From positions 1,702,014 to 1,766,013 of the forward strand of contig NW_020194558.1 of NCBI RefSeq assembly GCF_002865645.1: a DNA stretch of 64,000 nucleotides, in the 5' to 3' direction. This document shows, in pieces, positions 54,598 through 64,000 of this stretch. Both the position numbers and the translations under genes were made by a program. Under the pieces are notes generated by a model that was not told where the DNA came from, ran no database searches, and was given only the letters and a program-made list of their open reading frames with translations. Numbering within the stretch: position 1 is the first letter of the stretch; every line of letters starts with the position of its first letter. This DNA comes from Hyaloscypha bicolor E. Taxonomy: Eukaryota; Ascomycota; Leotiomycetes; Helotiales; Hyaloscyphaceae.

Positions 54598-55722
54598 GAC
54601 TAGGGATTGACCTTTGGATTTGGAGCGGGTTCGGCAAGAAAAGGATGGGATCTGGAAGGTGTAGAGGCGTTTGTGGATAGGGTATTAATAGTATACTTTC
54701 AACGGAGATCTTACCACTGCTAATTATGTGCTGCTGGGGTTGTGACTGCTATCATTTGTGTTTGGTTCGATTGTGGCCATCGTGATATGAATGCCTTCAC
54801 TGGATTCTTTAATGGTGTACGTTACAGCCCTTCCGAAATCAAGAGAACCTCGTTACTACTCAAGGTCCCTTAAGGTCGAACACCACTCAGCTCTGAATAT
54901 CCTCTCACCCCTTGGTTCATAGTGAACTTGAAGTTGAACATAAAATCGAGGTACCAATCGCCACAGACAGCGCAAACTTATGGTTCAACTTTTCTATCTG
55001 ATATGATATCGCTCAGGAATGATGAGACCCTTCCTTTCCGGCACATATTTCAGCTCAATCGATCTCGTGAACAAGATACCTCTATTTTGAAGATTCCATA
55101 CATATTTTCAGTGTTTCCCTGCTCTCCCAATTGCTTGTCAGAATATCAAGAGCTGTTGTGCACCCGTCTAAGGTGTCATAAACAGCGCCTTGCTCCGGTA
55201 ACTTCGATTATGCGAAATTCTAATGGGAAAGCCATTCACCTTCATATAGCAAAATAAGCATTTTCTCGTCAGCTAACAAACGAGCACTGGCGTGTAAGTT
55301 TAAATACCTACTCCGCAACGAGGGCAAACTTGCTGAAATACCTCCACTGCTTGCAATGGTTGAAGCCGGCGGCTCGTCCACCGAAAAAGCGTACAAGCTT
55401 TCTCCTTCATGAAGTAAAGAGCCTTAGTAGTAGGGGTGTCACCACTCGAACCACCTCTGCGAAAAGAGAAAACTAAACTTCCTACGGTTTCACGGAAAAA
55501 ACAGTCCGGCTGTTTCGCTCAGCGACCACCCTCCGGGCTGGTCGCCAGAGTTTTGTTTCGCTCTTCTAGAATACCATGGTATTCTAATTATTCTTTTTCG
55601 ATATGGGTCTTCAGCTGCCCGGGTACGGGCGCTATCAATTCATTGATCATAAAGCCTTTGCGGATAGTGAACTTTTTTTGTCGTCTTGAGCCTTTTTTTT
55701 GTTTTTTTTGGAAGACTCCTAT
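54598..55722. other. intergenic region with palindromes
   Basis: 1.1 kb after PEX13 without a recognisable gene. Toward the MITE-like element it has a perfect 20-bp palindrome (55567-55586, TAGAATACCATGGTATTCTA) and a GCGACCA...TGGTCGC stem (about 55518-55541), and T-rich runs. The area 55420-55720 may be part of a larger or nested repeat. Confidence 0.45.
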
Positions 55723-55764
55723 TTACGAAGATTGCGGCATAAAGTGACGGGATTACAGGGCATT
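55723..55764 (+). repeat. left terminal inverted repeat
   Basis: 42-bp repeat beginning TTACGAAG and ending CAGGGCATT. It differs from the right copy at the eighth base only. Confidence 0.75.
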
Positions 55765-56130
55765 CGTACTGCAAGTCCATTTTCAGGCCACTTTCTACCA
55801 CACTCACTCACTGAAGCCCCCTATATTTCCAGGCTACTCTCCTGTAAGCACGCTATAAACTATAAACAAGGGGTACTACGCCTTTAGAAGGCATGTCCCC
55901 TGTACATACAGGGGCAGAGTCGCTAAAGGGTCCTATAATAGCTCTCTCACAGCGTCCGAGCGCTATAGTTGCTCCGCCAGCAACATTGTAACCCCTGAAG
56001 ATCTTCAAACGCCTTGCAAATGTCTTACAGCCCTTGTTTTAGGGATTCAGGCCTAGAGTTACAATGCTTATAACGGGTGTAGTACCTTAAACAACACCCT
56101 GGAGTCCGCTAAGACCCCTACGCGAGCGTA

Positions 56131-56172
56131 AATGCCCTGTAATCCCGTCACTTTATGCCGCAATATTCGTAA
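56131..56172 (-). repeat. right terminal inverted repeat
   Basis: Inverted partner of the left repeat, running AATGCCCTG to ATTCGTAA on the plus strand. It ends 108 bp from the stop codon of the 2EXR gene. Confidence 0.75.
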
Positions 56173-56280
56173 GCGAGGACGGAGAGCTAACCCCTATCTC
56201 CAAAGCACTCGGTACCGGTATCGTGTTTGGTCGCGAGACACATACTTCGCATTTCCAACAAGATGGCAAATACGGATGCC

Positions 56281-57309
56281 TCAAGCCTCCTTCACATCCC
56301 CCACAAACCGCAAACTCGGCATCTCTCCTCTCCACTCCCCCGGCCACTCCTCCATCTTCTTCTCCAACTCTTCCACCCACTGTCCCTCCGTCCGCGCCCT
56401 CCACTCGGACGGTAACATCTTCTCTTTCTCTCCACACACCAACACCACTTCTCTCAACCCTCTCAGCCTAATCAAAAACCGCGTAGGAACCCACCACCCA
56501 TCCTCCCCCCACCTCCTCCAATACTGAAAGCGAGCTGATTGCCAAAATTTATACGGGGGCATAGCAATATCGATCTGTATCACTACTTTTCTGACCTCCG
56601 GGAGCTGGGTAGATAGGATGGATGCAAAGAAGTGTACTTGCTGGACATCGGAGCGACACGCGACATTTACGTGGAGGATAATTGTGTCGAGGAAGGGATT
56701 GATGATGAGGCCTGTTTGGGGGAGAAGTGTTGATGGTGGTGATTTTACGAGGAGGGAGGTTGGATGCACGACCGGGACGCCGCGAGTGGAGTATTCGGAT
56801 TCTAGGCAGCGGATGTACTGGCCCATGAAAGCTTCTCGGCTTTCGCGGCAGGTGGAAAGGAGGGGTGGTAAGGGGAGTGCGTGGGTGGATGACGGGGGGT
56901 AGTATGTGCAGCGGCATGGATGTGCATCAGTGCAAGGCGTGACGACCATGTGATATGGTTGTGGATCTGAGGGATAATCTGGATTGCAGGATATTTCGCC
57001 CCCTTCCTCTTCTGTCATGGGGGTGAACTGGGGGCCATCGAAGGGTTCGGCCAAGCTGGAGTGTTCGGGCCAATCTGGGGCGTAGCTTTCATATCTTTGC
57101 TGGTCGTTCAGCCATGATGGGTCGAATTTGTGGAGGTGAACAAGGAGAGGTCGGGGCTCGAGAGCAAAAGCCCAGATCTTGAGTCGTAGTTCGATTGGAA
57201 GTTTGGAAAATTGAGGAAATGAACTAGTAGAAGGAGAAGCCTGAGTCTGGGCTTGAGAGGAAGCAAAGATGGTCGTCAAGGTTGAACTTGCGCTCGTAAG
57301 GAGGCCCAT
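56281..57309 (-). CDS. 2EXR-domain protein
   Basis: 342 aa if started at the ATG at 57309 (MGLLTSASSTLTTIFASS); the frame is open to another ATG at 57618, but that extension has no family resemblance. The 2EXR motif is SFPQFSKLPIELRLKIWAFALEPRPLLVHL, near residue 30. Later conserved family blocks are ALPLPPLLSTCRESREAFMGQYIR and NPFLDTIILHVN. A conserved C-terminal domain with RFLIRLRGLREVVLVCGEKEK follows. The role is unknown. The MITE-like element lies just beyond its 3' end. It is related to the 2EXR gene at the start of the window but too diverged to be a recent duplicate. Confidence 0.85.
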   Translation of the reverse strand: MGLLTSASSTLTTIFASSQAQTQASPSTSSFPQFSKLPIELRLKIWAFALEPRPLLVHLHKFDPSWLNDQQRYESYAPDWPEHSSLAEPFDGPQFTPMTEEEGGEISCNPDYPSDPQPYHMVVTPCTDAHPCRCTYYPPSSTHALPLPPLLSTCRESREAFMGQYIRCLESEYSTRGVPVVHPTSLLVKSPPSTLLPQTGLIINPFLDTIILHVNVACRSDVQQVHFFASILSTQLPEVRKVVIQIDIAMPPYKFWQSARFQYWRRWGEDGWWVPTRFLIRLRGLREVVLVCGEKEKMLPSEWRARTEGQWVEELEKKMEEWPGEWRGEMPSLRFVGDVKEA

Positions 57310-58004
57310 TGTGGATTCCAGGATCAATGATGAATTGAAAAATTGAGGTTTATGAGCTGTCTCGTTTTGATCACGAATTATCAAGGTACGGCGGTACATT
57401 TGTGAAGATGTAGGAAAACATTGTGACAGTGACTCGTCGCGAGGCAGCAGTCCCCTCTCGAAGAGCTGCGCCACATCTACCAAGATCCGATTCGACGACG
57501 AATGAGAGCCCGCCAAAGAATGCCGAGCTTGCAAATTTTTGAATGTCAGAATGCCACTTATAATCCTGATTGAATATTCAAGATATTGTTGAAATCCTAG
57601 GGCATTCGCATTACCCATGCAACACGGAGAAGTTCGGATATCTTGGCGGATCAGAGTGCTGATTTAAGAGCGGCGATGTTCCTCTTCTGAGGCACCTTCA
57701 CGCGATGAGATTGGCGAAAGTCTTGCAATAATTGAACCACTAACTGTTTGTGGAGAAATGCTATGGATTTTTTGCTAATCTGCTTGTCAGTAGCTGACAA
57801 CTTTGGGGCCGAAAACTACTTGCAGTCTCCAACAGACTATCCAAATCTCAAATTTTGACATTTGGGAAAGGGGATAGAAGTACTAAGCTCTGTGATGGTG
57901 ACTTCATTAGATATTAACAATCCTATATAAGCTGTGAATATCAAAAGATTCCGCTGGGCAAGGCAGCAAGAATCTAAGGCATGTGTCAAGGATAGATATG
58001 GCTG
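57310..58004. other. intergenic region, no gene recognised
   Basis: 695 bases between two minus-strand genes; part of it is the open N-terminal extension of the 2EXR frame (57310-57618), probably the leader. Nothing else was seen. Confidence 0.5.
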
Positions 58005-59058
58005 TCAACTTCCGAACAGCCCTTTCCCGACAGAGACTGCCTTTGGTAGCGGGATATTCGTGACAGCATTTCCCACCTTCGACTTGAGTTCTCCAATTTC
58101 GATCTGGATTTGATCGAGCCCTTTCATGTGATCTGTGGCTATTGCTTTTGTGAGCTTCAAAAGATCAGGGTCGGGTGATGTCAAGGTCCAGGCTATGCTG
58201 ATATGAAAAGCATCAGAAAGATCTTCCATACCAGCCCAGAGGGTACTCGGGAATTTCTTGGACGGAGATTTCCCTGTGGAATTCTTGGTATTCAGAGGAA
58301 TTTTCGTGTAAAGCGCAGGCTGGCCGTATTCCTGGACGACTTTGTTGCTGAGATGGAGAAGTTTGTTTAGTCCGTCAAAATCAGGTCTTCTCAGTCGCAG
58401 CACTAGAAACCAGCGTGTCTTCTCAAAGTTCGCGACCCAGTCAAGGCCAGCTAAGGTGATGTTGAATCTAGAAAGTTAGTTATGCGATCGAACTACTTAC
58501 GGTGATAGCGACTTACGGTCGAACACCGGACGACTTGATTGCCCTTTGAAGAGAATCAACAAATGCACCCTTCTGCTCGGTAGCAAATGCAATTGGTCGG
58601 GAGAGACTAATGTGAAGTGGCAGGGGTGCACCAAGATCGCTGATCAGAAAGGAGCGGATCCCTCCTTCTGCACCTATGAGTGAACATTTGTCTTTCAGAG
58701 TTGAGATCAAGCTAGTCAACGGGACATATTCTGCAGCCGAAGGATACCCTCGATCGAGTCAGCAGTGTTCTTGTGCGACGAGATACTAAGCAGAGGATTT
58801 GGCCATACACTCGATATAGAGATGGGTCGGCCAGTTGCCCTCAACATGTGGGGTCACTCTCTTCCTCCCGCCATGCAAACTTGGATCATCTCGTGTACTG
58901 ACTCTTGTTGTCGATGCATACAAGTCATGGAACTTGGAGGGCAGTGGAGGCAGATCTGACGACGTCTCGTCGCGTTTGCGCTTCAAGCTGGAACAAGGAA
59001 GGTCCTCCACAGCTACGCTCTCATCCTCGTCGGAGGAAGGGTAGTCGACTAGAGCCAT
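58005..59058 (-). CDS. USB1: U6 snRNA 3'-5' phosphodiesterase USB1 (Mpn1)
   Basis: 2H phosphoesterase that trims the U6 snRNA 3' end in the nucleus. Three exons, 58809-59058, 58517-58748 and 58005-58467, give 314 aa. The first HxS motif is HIS at His129 ([10 protein letters not shown]) and the second HIS at His249 (FHISIAWTL). Other family segments: [30 protein letters not shown], and [21 protein letters not shown]. The first intron (58749-58808) was fixed by requiring YIEW to join [10 protein letters not shown]: the obvious acceptor nearer the exon gives a stop, whereas this one restores the conserved Trp and has a CTGAC branch point. The N-terminus is acidic and disordered ([13 protein letters not shown]). 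Confidence 0.9.
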
Positions 59059-59668
59059 GGCTATTAAGCCCCTTCCGTGGACGTGATCAAAATCTCGAGG
59101 TACCCGCGATAAACAGTGGGGAACGGTCGTTTGCCTTGTTAACATTCCGCCGGTGCGAGGCTAGAACGATCGAGGTTGGGTCGCTCGCTTAAGATTTTCT
59201 ATTTTGGGCGTACAGACAGCAGGTCACCGGAGGCTAGCTTCGAAGTCGAAGGGGAAATCCAAATTCAACGTCAGCTGTGGGTCACAGAACAGCAACTCGC
59301 GTCGAGTTTGTTGTCTTCTCAGGGGCTGAGGTGTGCACGCCCGAGTGGGTGGGTGTACTCCGTCGAAGGTGCACTGGGCGAGACGAAGCTTCCGTGGATC
59401 CGCTCTCATCTGATTTTACTGTCCAGTACGCGGGAGGCAGCTGCAGCCAGCGAATGACGTAGCCGGCCCCCTGCAAATCGAAGCCGAAAGGACGACCCCT
59501 GTTGCTCTTGCGTGTACCACCACCAGCACGAGTACAACTCATCCGGAGGTCCCAGGCACCTTCTGTCTTTCCTTTCCACACTTTTAATTCCTGGTTGTCT
59601 TGCTTGTTGGATTTCAATCTCACAAAACGTCGATTGCTTCTTCCAAAGTAAACAGAAATTAAGCAAAG
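59059..59668. promoter_or_regulatory. divergent region between USB1 and PAL1
   Basis: 610 bases between divergent ATGs. Open frames here on both strands lack motifs. Nothing specific was recognised. Confidence 0.5.
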
Positions 59669-61003
59669 ATGGAGCCTCCGTCAGAGGACAAGCGATGGGT
59701 GAGTGTCCCTGCGAGCGAGCACCAGCAACACAGCAAGGATCCAAGCTTGATCGCATGCTGATCAACATCATTCGATCCTTTCTAACTTCCCTTGAACAGG
59801 CTTCCAAATACCTTTTGGACCCTTTAACAGCCCCAGAACCAAGTCAAGAAACGGGTCCTGGAAGCCATTTCAACCGACCATCATCCACTTCCAAAGGGCC
59901 AGCAGTTGCAAGCACTTCAAAGACTCCTTCCGTATCTGCCTATCCAACACCGCCGACTTCTGCAAGCCCCACCAAATCTTCGTTCCATCCGTCCAATCCA
60001 TACTCATCGTCCTCATCTTCCGCTCACAGACAGGCAGCTTTTGGAGCATACCCTAACGCCGGACCCAGCCGGAAAAGCATTGACGAGCCGACTGGAAACG
60101 ATATTGGACGAAGGAGGGGCAGTTCTTTGGGGGAACGATTTCCAGGTAATGATGCTTCCTTGGCATTGAAACATATTCCAAGAAGGGATGAAGCCGAGAA
60201 CTTTAGCTAACTTCACCCAGGCGACATGTCTCACCGACCCCTTGATCAGCTACGCAAAGAAGCCAAAGCGGCCAACCGTGCTCCCCATTTGAAGAAGAAA
60301 CATCTACCAGGAGCTGATGTGATCGATGTACTGGACAAATCTGTACTTGGAGGAGCTTATCACCACGAAGGGCCATATGATGCAACGCTCTTGGCACGAA
60401 ACACAAGCTACCAAAGCTCGCCAGTAGAAGCTACGAGGGGAACAAACGCTGAAGCTATCAGAGCAACACCGAGAGAAAACATCAAAGATTCGCTGGACAA
60501 GCATGTACCATTGCAAGGAACAGCTATCATTCCGCCCGGAATGGAGGGTTATGATGGTAGGCCAATGACTTACGAGGAAGGAGCTGATTTGATGAGAGAG
60601 CTGGATGCACCGGGTGGTGCCTACAAGAGATGGGCAGGCATTGTGGGTTCACCGACAAAATCCTTGAGCTTAGCTAATAAGCTATCAGAAATATCTGCCA
60701 GGAGACTATAAAGGAAAAGGAGAGCCCTCGTACTCAATCGAGAAATCCTTGAAAGATCAGAAGAGCGATCACCGGCGAATTCTTTCCGATGGTAATTCCT
60801 ACGAAATGCAACCACAAAATGGATCCTCAGCTTCTCGCCAACGAAGTGCCAGCGGAAGCCACCCAGGGAACGCCCTGAACTACTCGGAGTTCGAGGGCCA
60901 AGTGCGAAGAAGCAACACGACGGGGCGACGAGTAGGTGAAGGGCTGAAGAGAAGGTTTGGGAGTTTGAGGAGGAGCAAGAAGACTTCGGAAGTGAACGTT
61001 TGA
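59669..61003 (+). CDS. PAL1: Pal1-family cell morphology protein
   Basis: Four exons, 59669-59698, 59800-60145, 60221-60646 and 60702-61003, give 367 aa. Exon 1 encodes only MEPPSEDKRW; exon 2 begins ASKYLLDPLTAPEPS and is Ser/Pro-rich. The Pal1 domain follows: RPLDQLRKEAKAANRAPHLKKKH, GGAYHHEGPYDATLLARNTSYQSSPVEA, TPRENIKDSLDKHVPLQGTAIIPPGMEGYDGR, YEEGADLMRELDAPGGAYKRW. The end is basic (RRVGEGLKRRFGSLRRSKK). In S. pombe Pal1 localises to growth sites and shapes the cell; homologues act in endocytosis. The third intron donor is uncertain: GT at 60647 with GTTCAC, or GC at 60637. Both keep phase; the GT form is used here. Confidence 0.9.
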
Positions 61004-61354
61004 GGACAGTGGTCTGTGAAACGATGACCTTACCGCACGGACGTCGACGACAGCGACGATTTCCAAACTCAATAATATCAACTTGTACATTATTTGGCTT
61101 GGGAAATAGTAAGGTAACTGTAATTAACGACAAGTCAACTACATCTAAATATAGAATGGGGTATTTGGGCATCAAAGCGCCAGAATGCTGCGATTGCACA
61201 CCTATATTTTCCTTCTCCATTCCAAAGTTCAATGTCGTTTTCCAGCTCAGTTGCCTCTCCCAAACCTCAATGCCAGTTCATATCCAAGCCGATATCCTGG
61301 TGCAGGTTGTGCTTGCAATGGTATTTCTTCTTCTTGCGGACCTTTTCAACTCAG
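61004..61354. other. intergenic region, no gene recognised
   Basis: 351 bases of PAL1 3' flank; overlapping short frames without motif. Confidence 0.45.
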
Positions 61355-61535
61355 TCAGTCTTCTTGCAAGGGACAAACATGGTTCCCACTGTGATGCCCA
61401 CGCCGTCGACGTCTGTCCCTGGTCAACCGCCAAGTAGCCCATGCCAAGGTTTTACTCAGAATGCCAATTATCACTGTGAGAATTCCGATGACGAGGTTAA
61501 TGCCAACATCAAGGGGAACGCTTCGAGCGACTGTT
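61355..61535 (-). pseudogene. C-terminal membrane-peptide fragment, copy 1
   Basis: On the minus strand an open frame without its own ATG reads RSVPLDVGINLVIGILTVIIGILSKTLAWATWRLTRDRRRRRG and stops at 61355. A single hydrophobic span is followed by a basic cluster, which predicts a tail-anchored or single-pass topology. The same segment occurs at 62.74-63.05 kb. A splice-acceptor-like CTAACAG lies just upstream (higher coordinate). Whether an upstream exon exists could not be settled, so it may be a live small gene rather than a remnant. Confidence 0.4.
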
Positions 61536-62743
61536 AGATTTTAGTCAGTAAGACTGACTCCAGAAATTCATGATGCATGTGGTGTACCCATAACTTTCCG
61601 TTCTTTTTAGGCCTTCTTGTCGAATGATTGAGATGTGATCTGCTTGTGTTATTTGATGTGGTTCTTTGGTAATGGATGATGAACAATGTTTGTCTAGGAA
61701 GGATGTCTATTTAAATGTTTGTTGAAAGTCTAGCTCATCAATCAGCCCAAGGCAGCCTTGAAGCTGTTCGTCTGCTCCACATGCGTCTCACATCAATCCA
61801 TTCACAGCTCTTGATTGTGAATCTTTTCGGGGCTGAAGACCGGCCGCTTTATGTGGCCCTGTTGCTCTGAACCACTACACATCCCTAGCGTCTCGGTACC
61901 CCCCGAAAGGCATTGGCTGTCCTGGGGCGGGTCCAGGTTGAGGCTCTCCCCCATCATCGCCCAAGTCAACTTAACGCGGGTGGGGTGTGCCGCCCGCATA
62001 TATTGCTGCACAGTCAAATGCCACACACATAGGATTTCAGAAACCGCCTATCAGTCGTGGCGCTCTCCAAGGAACCCCAGAGTCCAAGAGTCAGGCATAT
62101 TTTGTGATCTTTCAGCCCCATTCTTATTTTGGGGAGGATGCTCTACGCAGGGGTATGGCCATGTGCCTTTCTGGACACTTCACTCTATTCAAAAAACAAA
62201 TAGAGCATATTAAGCAACGGGCTCGCTGCACCGATTTTCAACAAAGATATCATCTCATTGGCTATCCTTGGTAAGTTTTATGCCACCAATTTATTGCTGG
62301 GGAACGAAAAACTGGGGACGGAGAGGCGTGAGAGGTGAGGATACGGGAGGCATTGGATGATCGTTAATCAGCAGGCTGGGAGTAAAGATACCTTGCATAA
62401 AATTTCCTCATAGGGATAGGGTGTAGATTACCGATGATGGAGGAGTTCCTCATAGGCAGTGTTTTTGTAATATCCATGATGGAGGATATTCACAGGGGAA
62501 GGTGCCATAAACAGAATCCCGCGCAACTACTGTAGCTGGGAAGCACGGTAACTTCATGCAACCACAGTCAGGAGAGTCTTTTAGTTCCACATCCTCAGCC
62601 AATGCGTGAGAGTGCTGGCCAGGGCGGAGCCAGGAGCAGCGTGAGGGAGCACAGGTCTTGAACTTGAGTCTGAAGCTGTTCAACGAATGTTTCTCGTTTG
62701 ATTTTTGATATCCGGCGTATGGCTCTCGAAAGTCAGATTACTT
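61536..62743. other. gene-poor region, nothing recognised
   Basis: About 1.2 kb. A plus-strand frame at 61851-62213 shows no motif. No repeat or RNA gene was recognised. Confidence 0.4.
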
Positions 62744-63050
62744 TTAACAACGCGACGTATCAGCATGTGGCCTTCCTGTCCATTCGCCAGCGTCCTGTGA
62801 TAAAGCGGGGGATTCGGCCGTACGAATGAAGGCTACGTGGAGAAATATACTTTGGAGACCGAGACGTCGACGGCGGCTTCGAGTAAATCGCCATGTTGCC
62901 CACCCAAGCATTCCACTCAAAAGTCCAATTACCTCGGCAAAGATGCCGGCGATGAGATTTATGCGACTGTCGACCGAGATTTCGTTAATCGAGATGGTTC
63001 CGGGAGATTTAGAGCTGCCTGGAAACCTCGAGTCAGATAGACTGACGAGG
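62744..63050 (-). pseudogene. C-terminal membrane-peptide fragment, copy 2
   Basis: The minus-strand frame reads SRFPGSSKSPGTISINEISVDSRINLIAGIFAEVIGLLSGMLGWATWRFTRSRRRRLG and continues to a stop at 62744. Shared with copy 1 are INL, IxGI, a hydrophobic span, the WATWRxTR box and the Arg cluster. No ATG precedes it in frame, so it is either the last exon of an unseen gene or a remnant. The family is not known to me. Confidence 0.4.
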
Positions 63051-64000
63051 GAAAAAGGTTAAGATGCCCCGAAATACCCATTGTCTTCCTTGCCGATTTC
63101 GTAAATGATTCAACTCGGGGGTATTCTTAGAGAACTATGCGTAGACTGCTTCTTGCGATCTTCTAGAGATTTCAAGTGAGTAATCTATTTAAGATGGACC
63201 AAAACGTTCAGTTTGAATGACGGGAAACAGCGGCCGGATGAAGTGGCAGTCATAATGTAGTTTTATCGCAATTCGGGTCCTCAGCGACTAGAAAGAAGTA
63301 CTCTCACGAACCACTTTATTATAATGTTGAAGAAGGCGTGGATTTCTATCTAAAAGTGAGTTGATATCTTTTAAGCAGTGCTCAAGGCTCTTAAGATGAC
63401 CAGAAGGGAGCCACGTCTGCTTACTGACATTAATGGCCAACAGGACTGCAAATGGCGAGAACGAGAATACAATAGCTGGTGCTACAAGAACGGGTTAACA
63501 CCCGAAACGGCTCAGGTCCTGCAGAACTTGGATCTCATTGGCGCACTATTGATCTCTCTATTGGCACCAAGTTTCAAATTTTCAGTCGAGGCTGTGAGAA
63601 CCGAGGAATAGCAGATTCATAAACACATAACCTTGCAGGCCGGCAAAGATTCGAATAATCCAGATGATCAAGGACGTGCAGATCTCGCTCCGAAGACCCT
63701 CTACATATCTTATTCGGGAAACAGCCATGATGTGGGAGTACAAAACAGTTTCAAATCTGCTACCAGGAAAGTTTTGCCAAATGGAGCGTTTGTAAGTGAT
63801 AAGGCTATTTTGACCTCCATACAAGTTAGGCCCGAGTGCGGGAAGCTGCATGTTGGAAAGAGGCTGAGCTGCAACATGCTGGTAGTCGGGTCGTGAATCC
63901 TACGCAGACTACCCACATCTCGTAGCTCTACTACAACACCCCAAACACAGGGTAACATCATGAGCAAACTTCATATCAAGAATCTCGGGGCAGCTTGCAG
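63051..64000. other. window end, no gene assigned
   Basis: Short frames on both strands (plus 63378-63611 and 63633-63896, minus 63582-63851) have no motif I recognise. The upstream part of the copy 2 gene, if it exists, would lie here or beyond the window. Confidence 0.4.

Larger units (their letters stand above)
55723..56172. mobile_element. MITE-like element with 42-bp terminal inverted repeats
   Basis: Positions 55723-55764 and 56131-56172 are inverted copies, matching at 41 of 42 positions (both contain GCGGCATAAAGTGACGGG). The 366-bp interior has no open frame. It contains subterminal inverted sequence (GGGGTACTACGCC near 55870 against GGGTGTAGTACC near 56079) and a perfect 8-bp-stem hairpin (55897-55914). 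Size, long TIRs and lack of coding sequence fit a non-autonomous DNA transposon. A TA lies inside each repeat (GCGGCA-TA-AAG), so the true termini could be internal; no clear target-site duplication was found at the outer ends. Confidence 0.72.

Noticed and set aside
55385..55460. Possible minus-strand tRNA from a GGTTCGAGT-like motif
   Set aside because: No cloverleaf could be drawn; acceptor and anticodon arms do not pair.
57310..57618. N-terminal extension of the second 2EXR protein
   Set aside because: An ATG exists at 57618, but the extension has no similarity to the family and the 57309 ATG gives the usual layout; kept as leader.
58731..58740. USB1 intron ending at the AG at 58731
   Set aside because: Both available donors then give a stop; the AG at 58749 restores YIEWYPSAAEY.

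Overview
The window is nuclear DNA from a filamentous ascomycete. Evidence is the short spliceosomal introns (mostly 47-80 nt, with CTGAC/CTAAC branch points), single-gene transcription units, 2EXR proteins, a fungal sterol-sensing HMG-CoA reductase, TOS1-like and Asp f 4-like secreted proteins, and a PEX13/PAL1/ATG14 set. Protein flavour suggests Pezizomycotina, perhaps Leotiomycetes; the class is inference. Exon structures were rebuilt by hand by joining frames at GT/GC...AG sites and checking phase and family motifs. No rRNA, tRNA or CRISPR was found.

Layout. 0-11 kb: a 2EXR protein, nicotinamidase, HMG-CoA reductase and the Hsp70/Hsp90 co-chaperone STI1. 11-30 kb is dense housekeeping: ENT3-like epsin (-), dual-start cyclophilin (+), RNA polymerase III subunit RPC34 (-), a MARVEL-like tetraspan protein (+), CFT1/CPSF160 (-), an LMBRD1-like cobalamin transporter (+), a DUF4267-like protein with a frame break (+), a ZFYVE19/ANCHR-like zinc-finger protein (-) and a DUF3807 protein (-). 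30-34 kb holds two decayed secreted-enzyme genes arranged head to head: a GH51 arabinofuranosidase (-) and a Candida antarctica lipase B-type lipase (+). 34.7-37.5 kb: a small conserved protein and ATG14. 37.5-40 kb has no recognisable gene. 40-44 kb: an Asp f 4-like secreted protein and a TOS1-like cell-wall protein. 44.6-47 kb: a polytopic membrane protein of unknown function. 48.5 kb: an NmrA-like protein. 50-52.3 kb: remnants of an unknown gene and a frameshifted serine/glycine-rich surface-protein fragment. 53-61 kb: PEX13, a 450-bp MITE-like inverted-repeat element, a second 2EXR gene, USB1 and PAL1. 61-64 kb: gene-poor, with two related minus-strand membrane-peptide fragments.

The genes do not form one pathway. 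Peroxisome, autophagy, endosomal sorting, mRNA 3'-end and U6 processing, sterol and NAD metabolism are mixed, as is normal for fungal euchromatin. The unusual material is the pseudogene pair, the inverted-repeat element, probable GC-AG introns, the frame-broken genes and the repeated membrane-peptide fragments. I did not find a convincing wholly new biological system.
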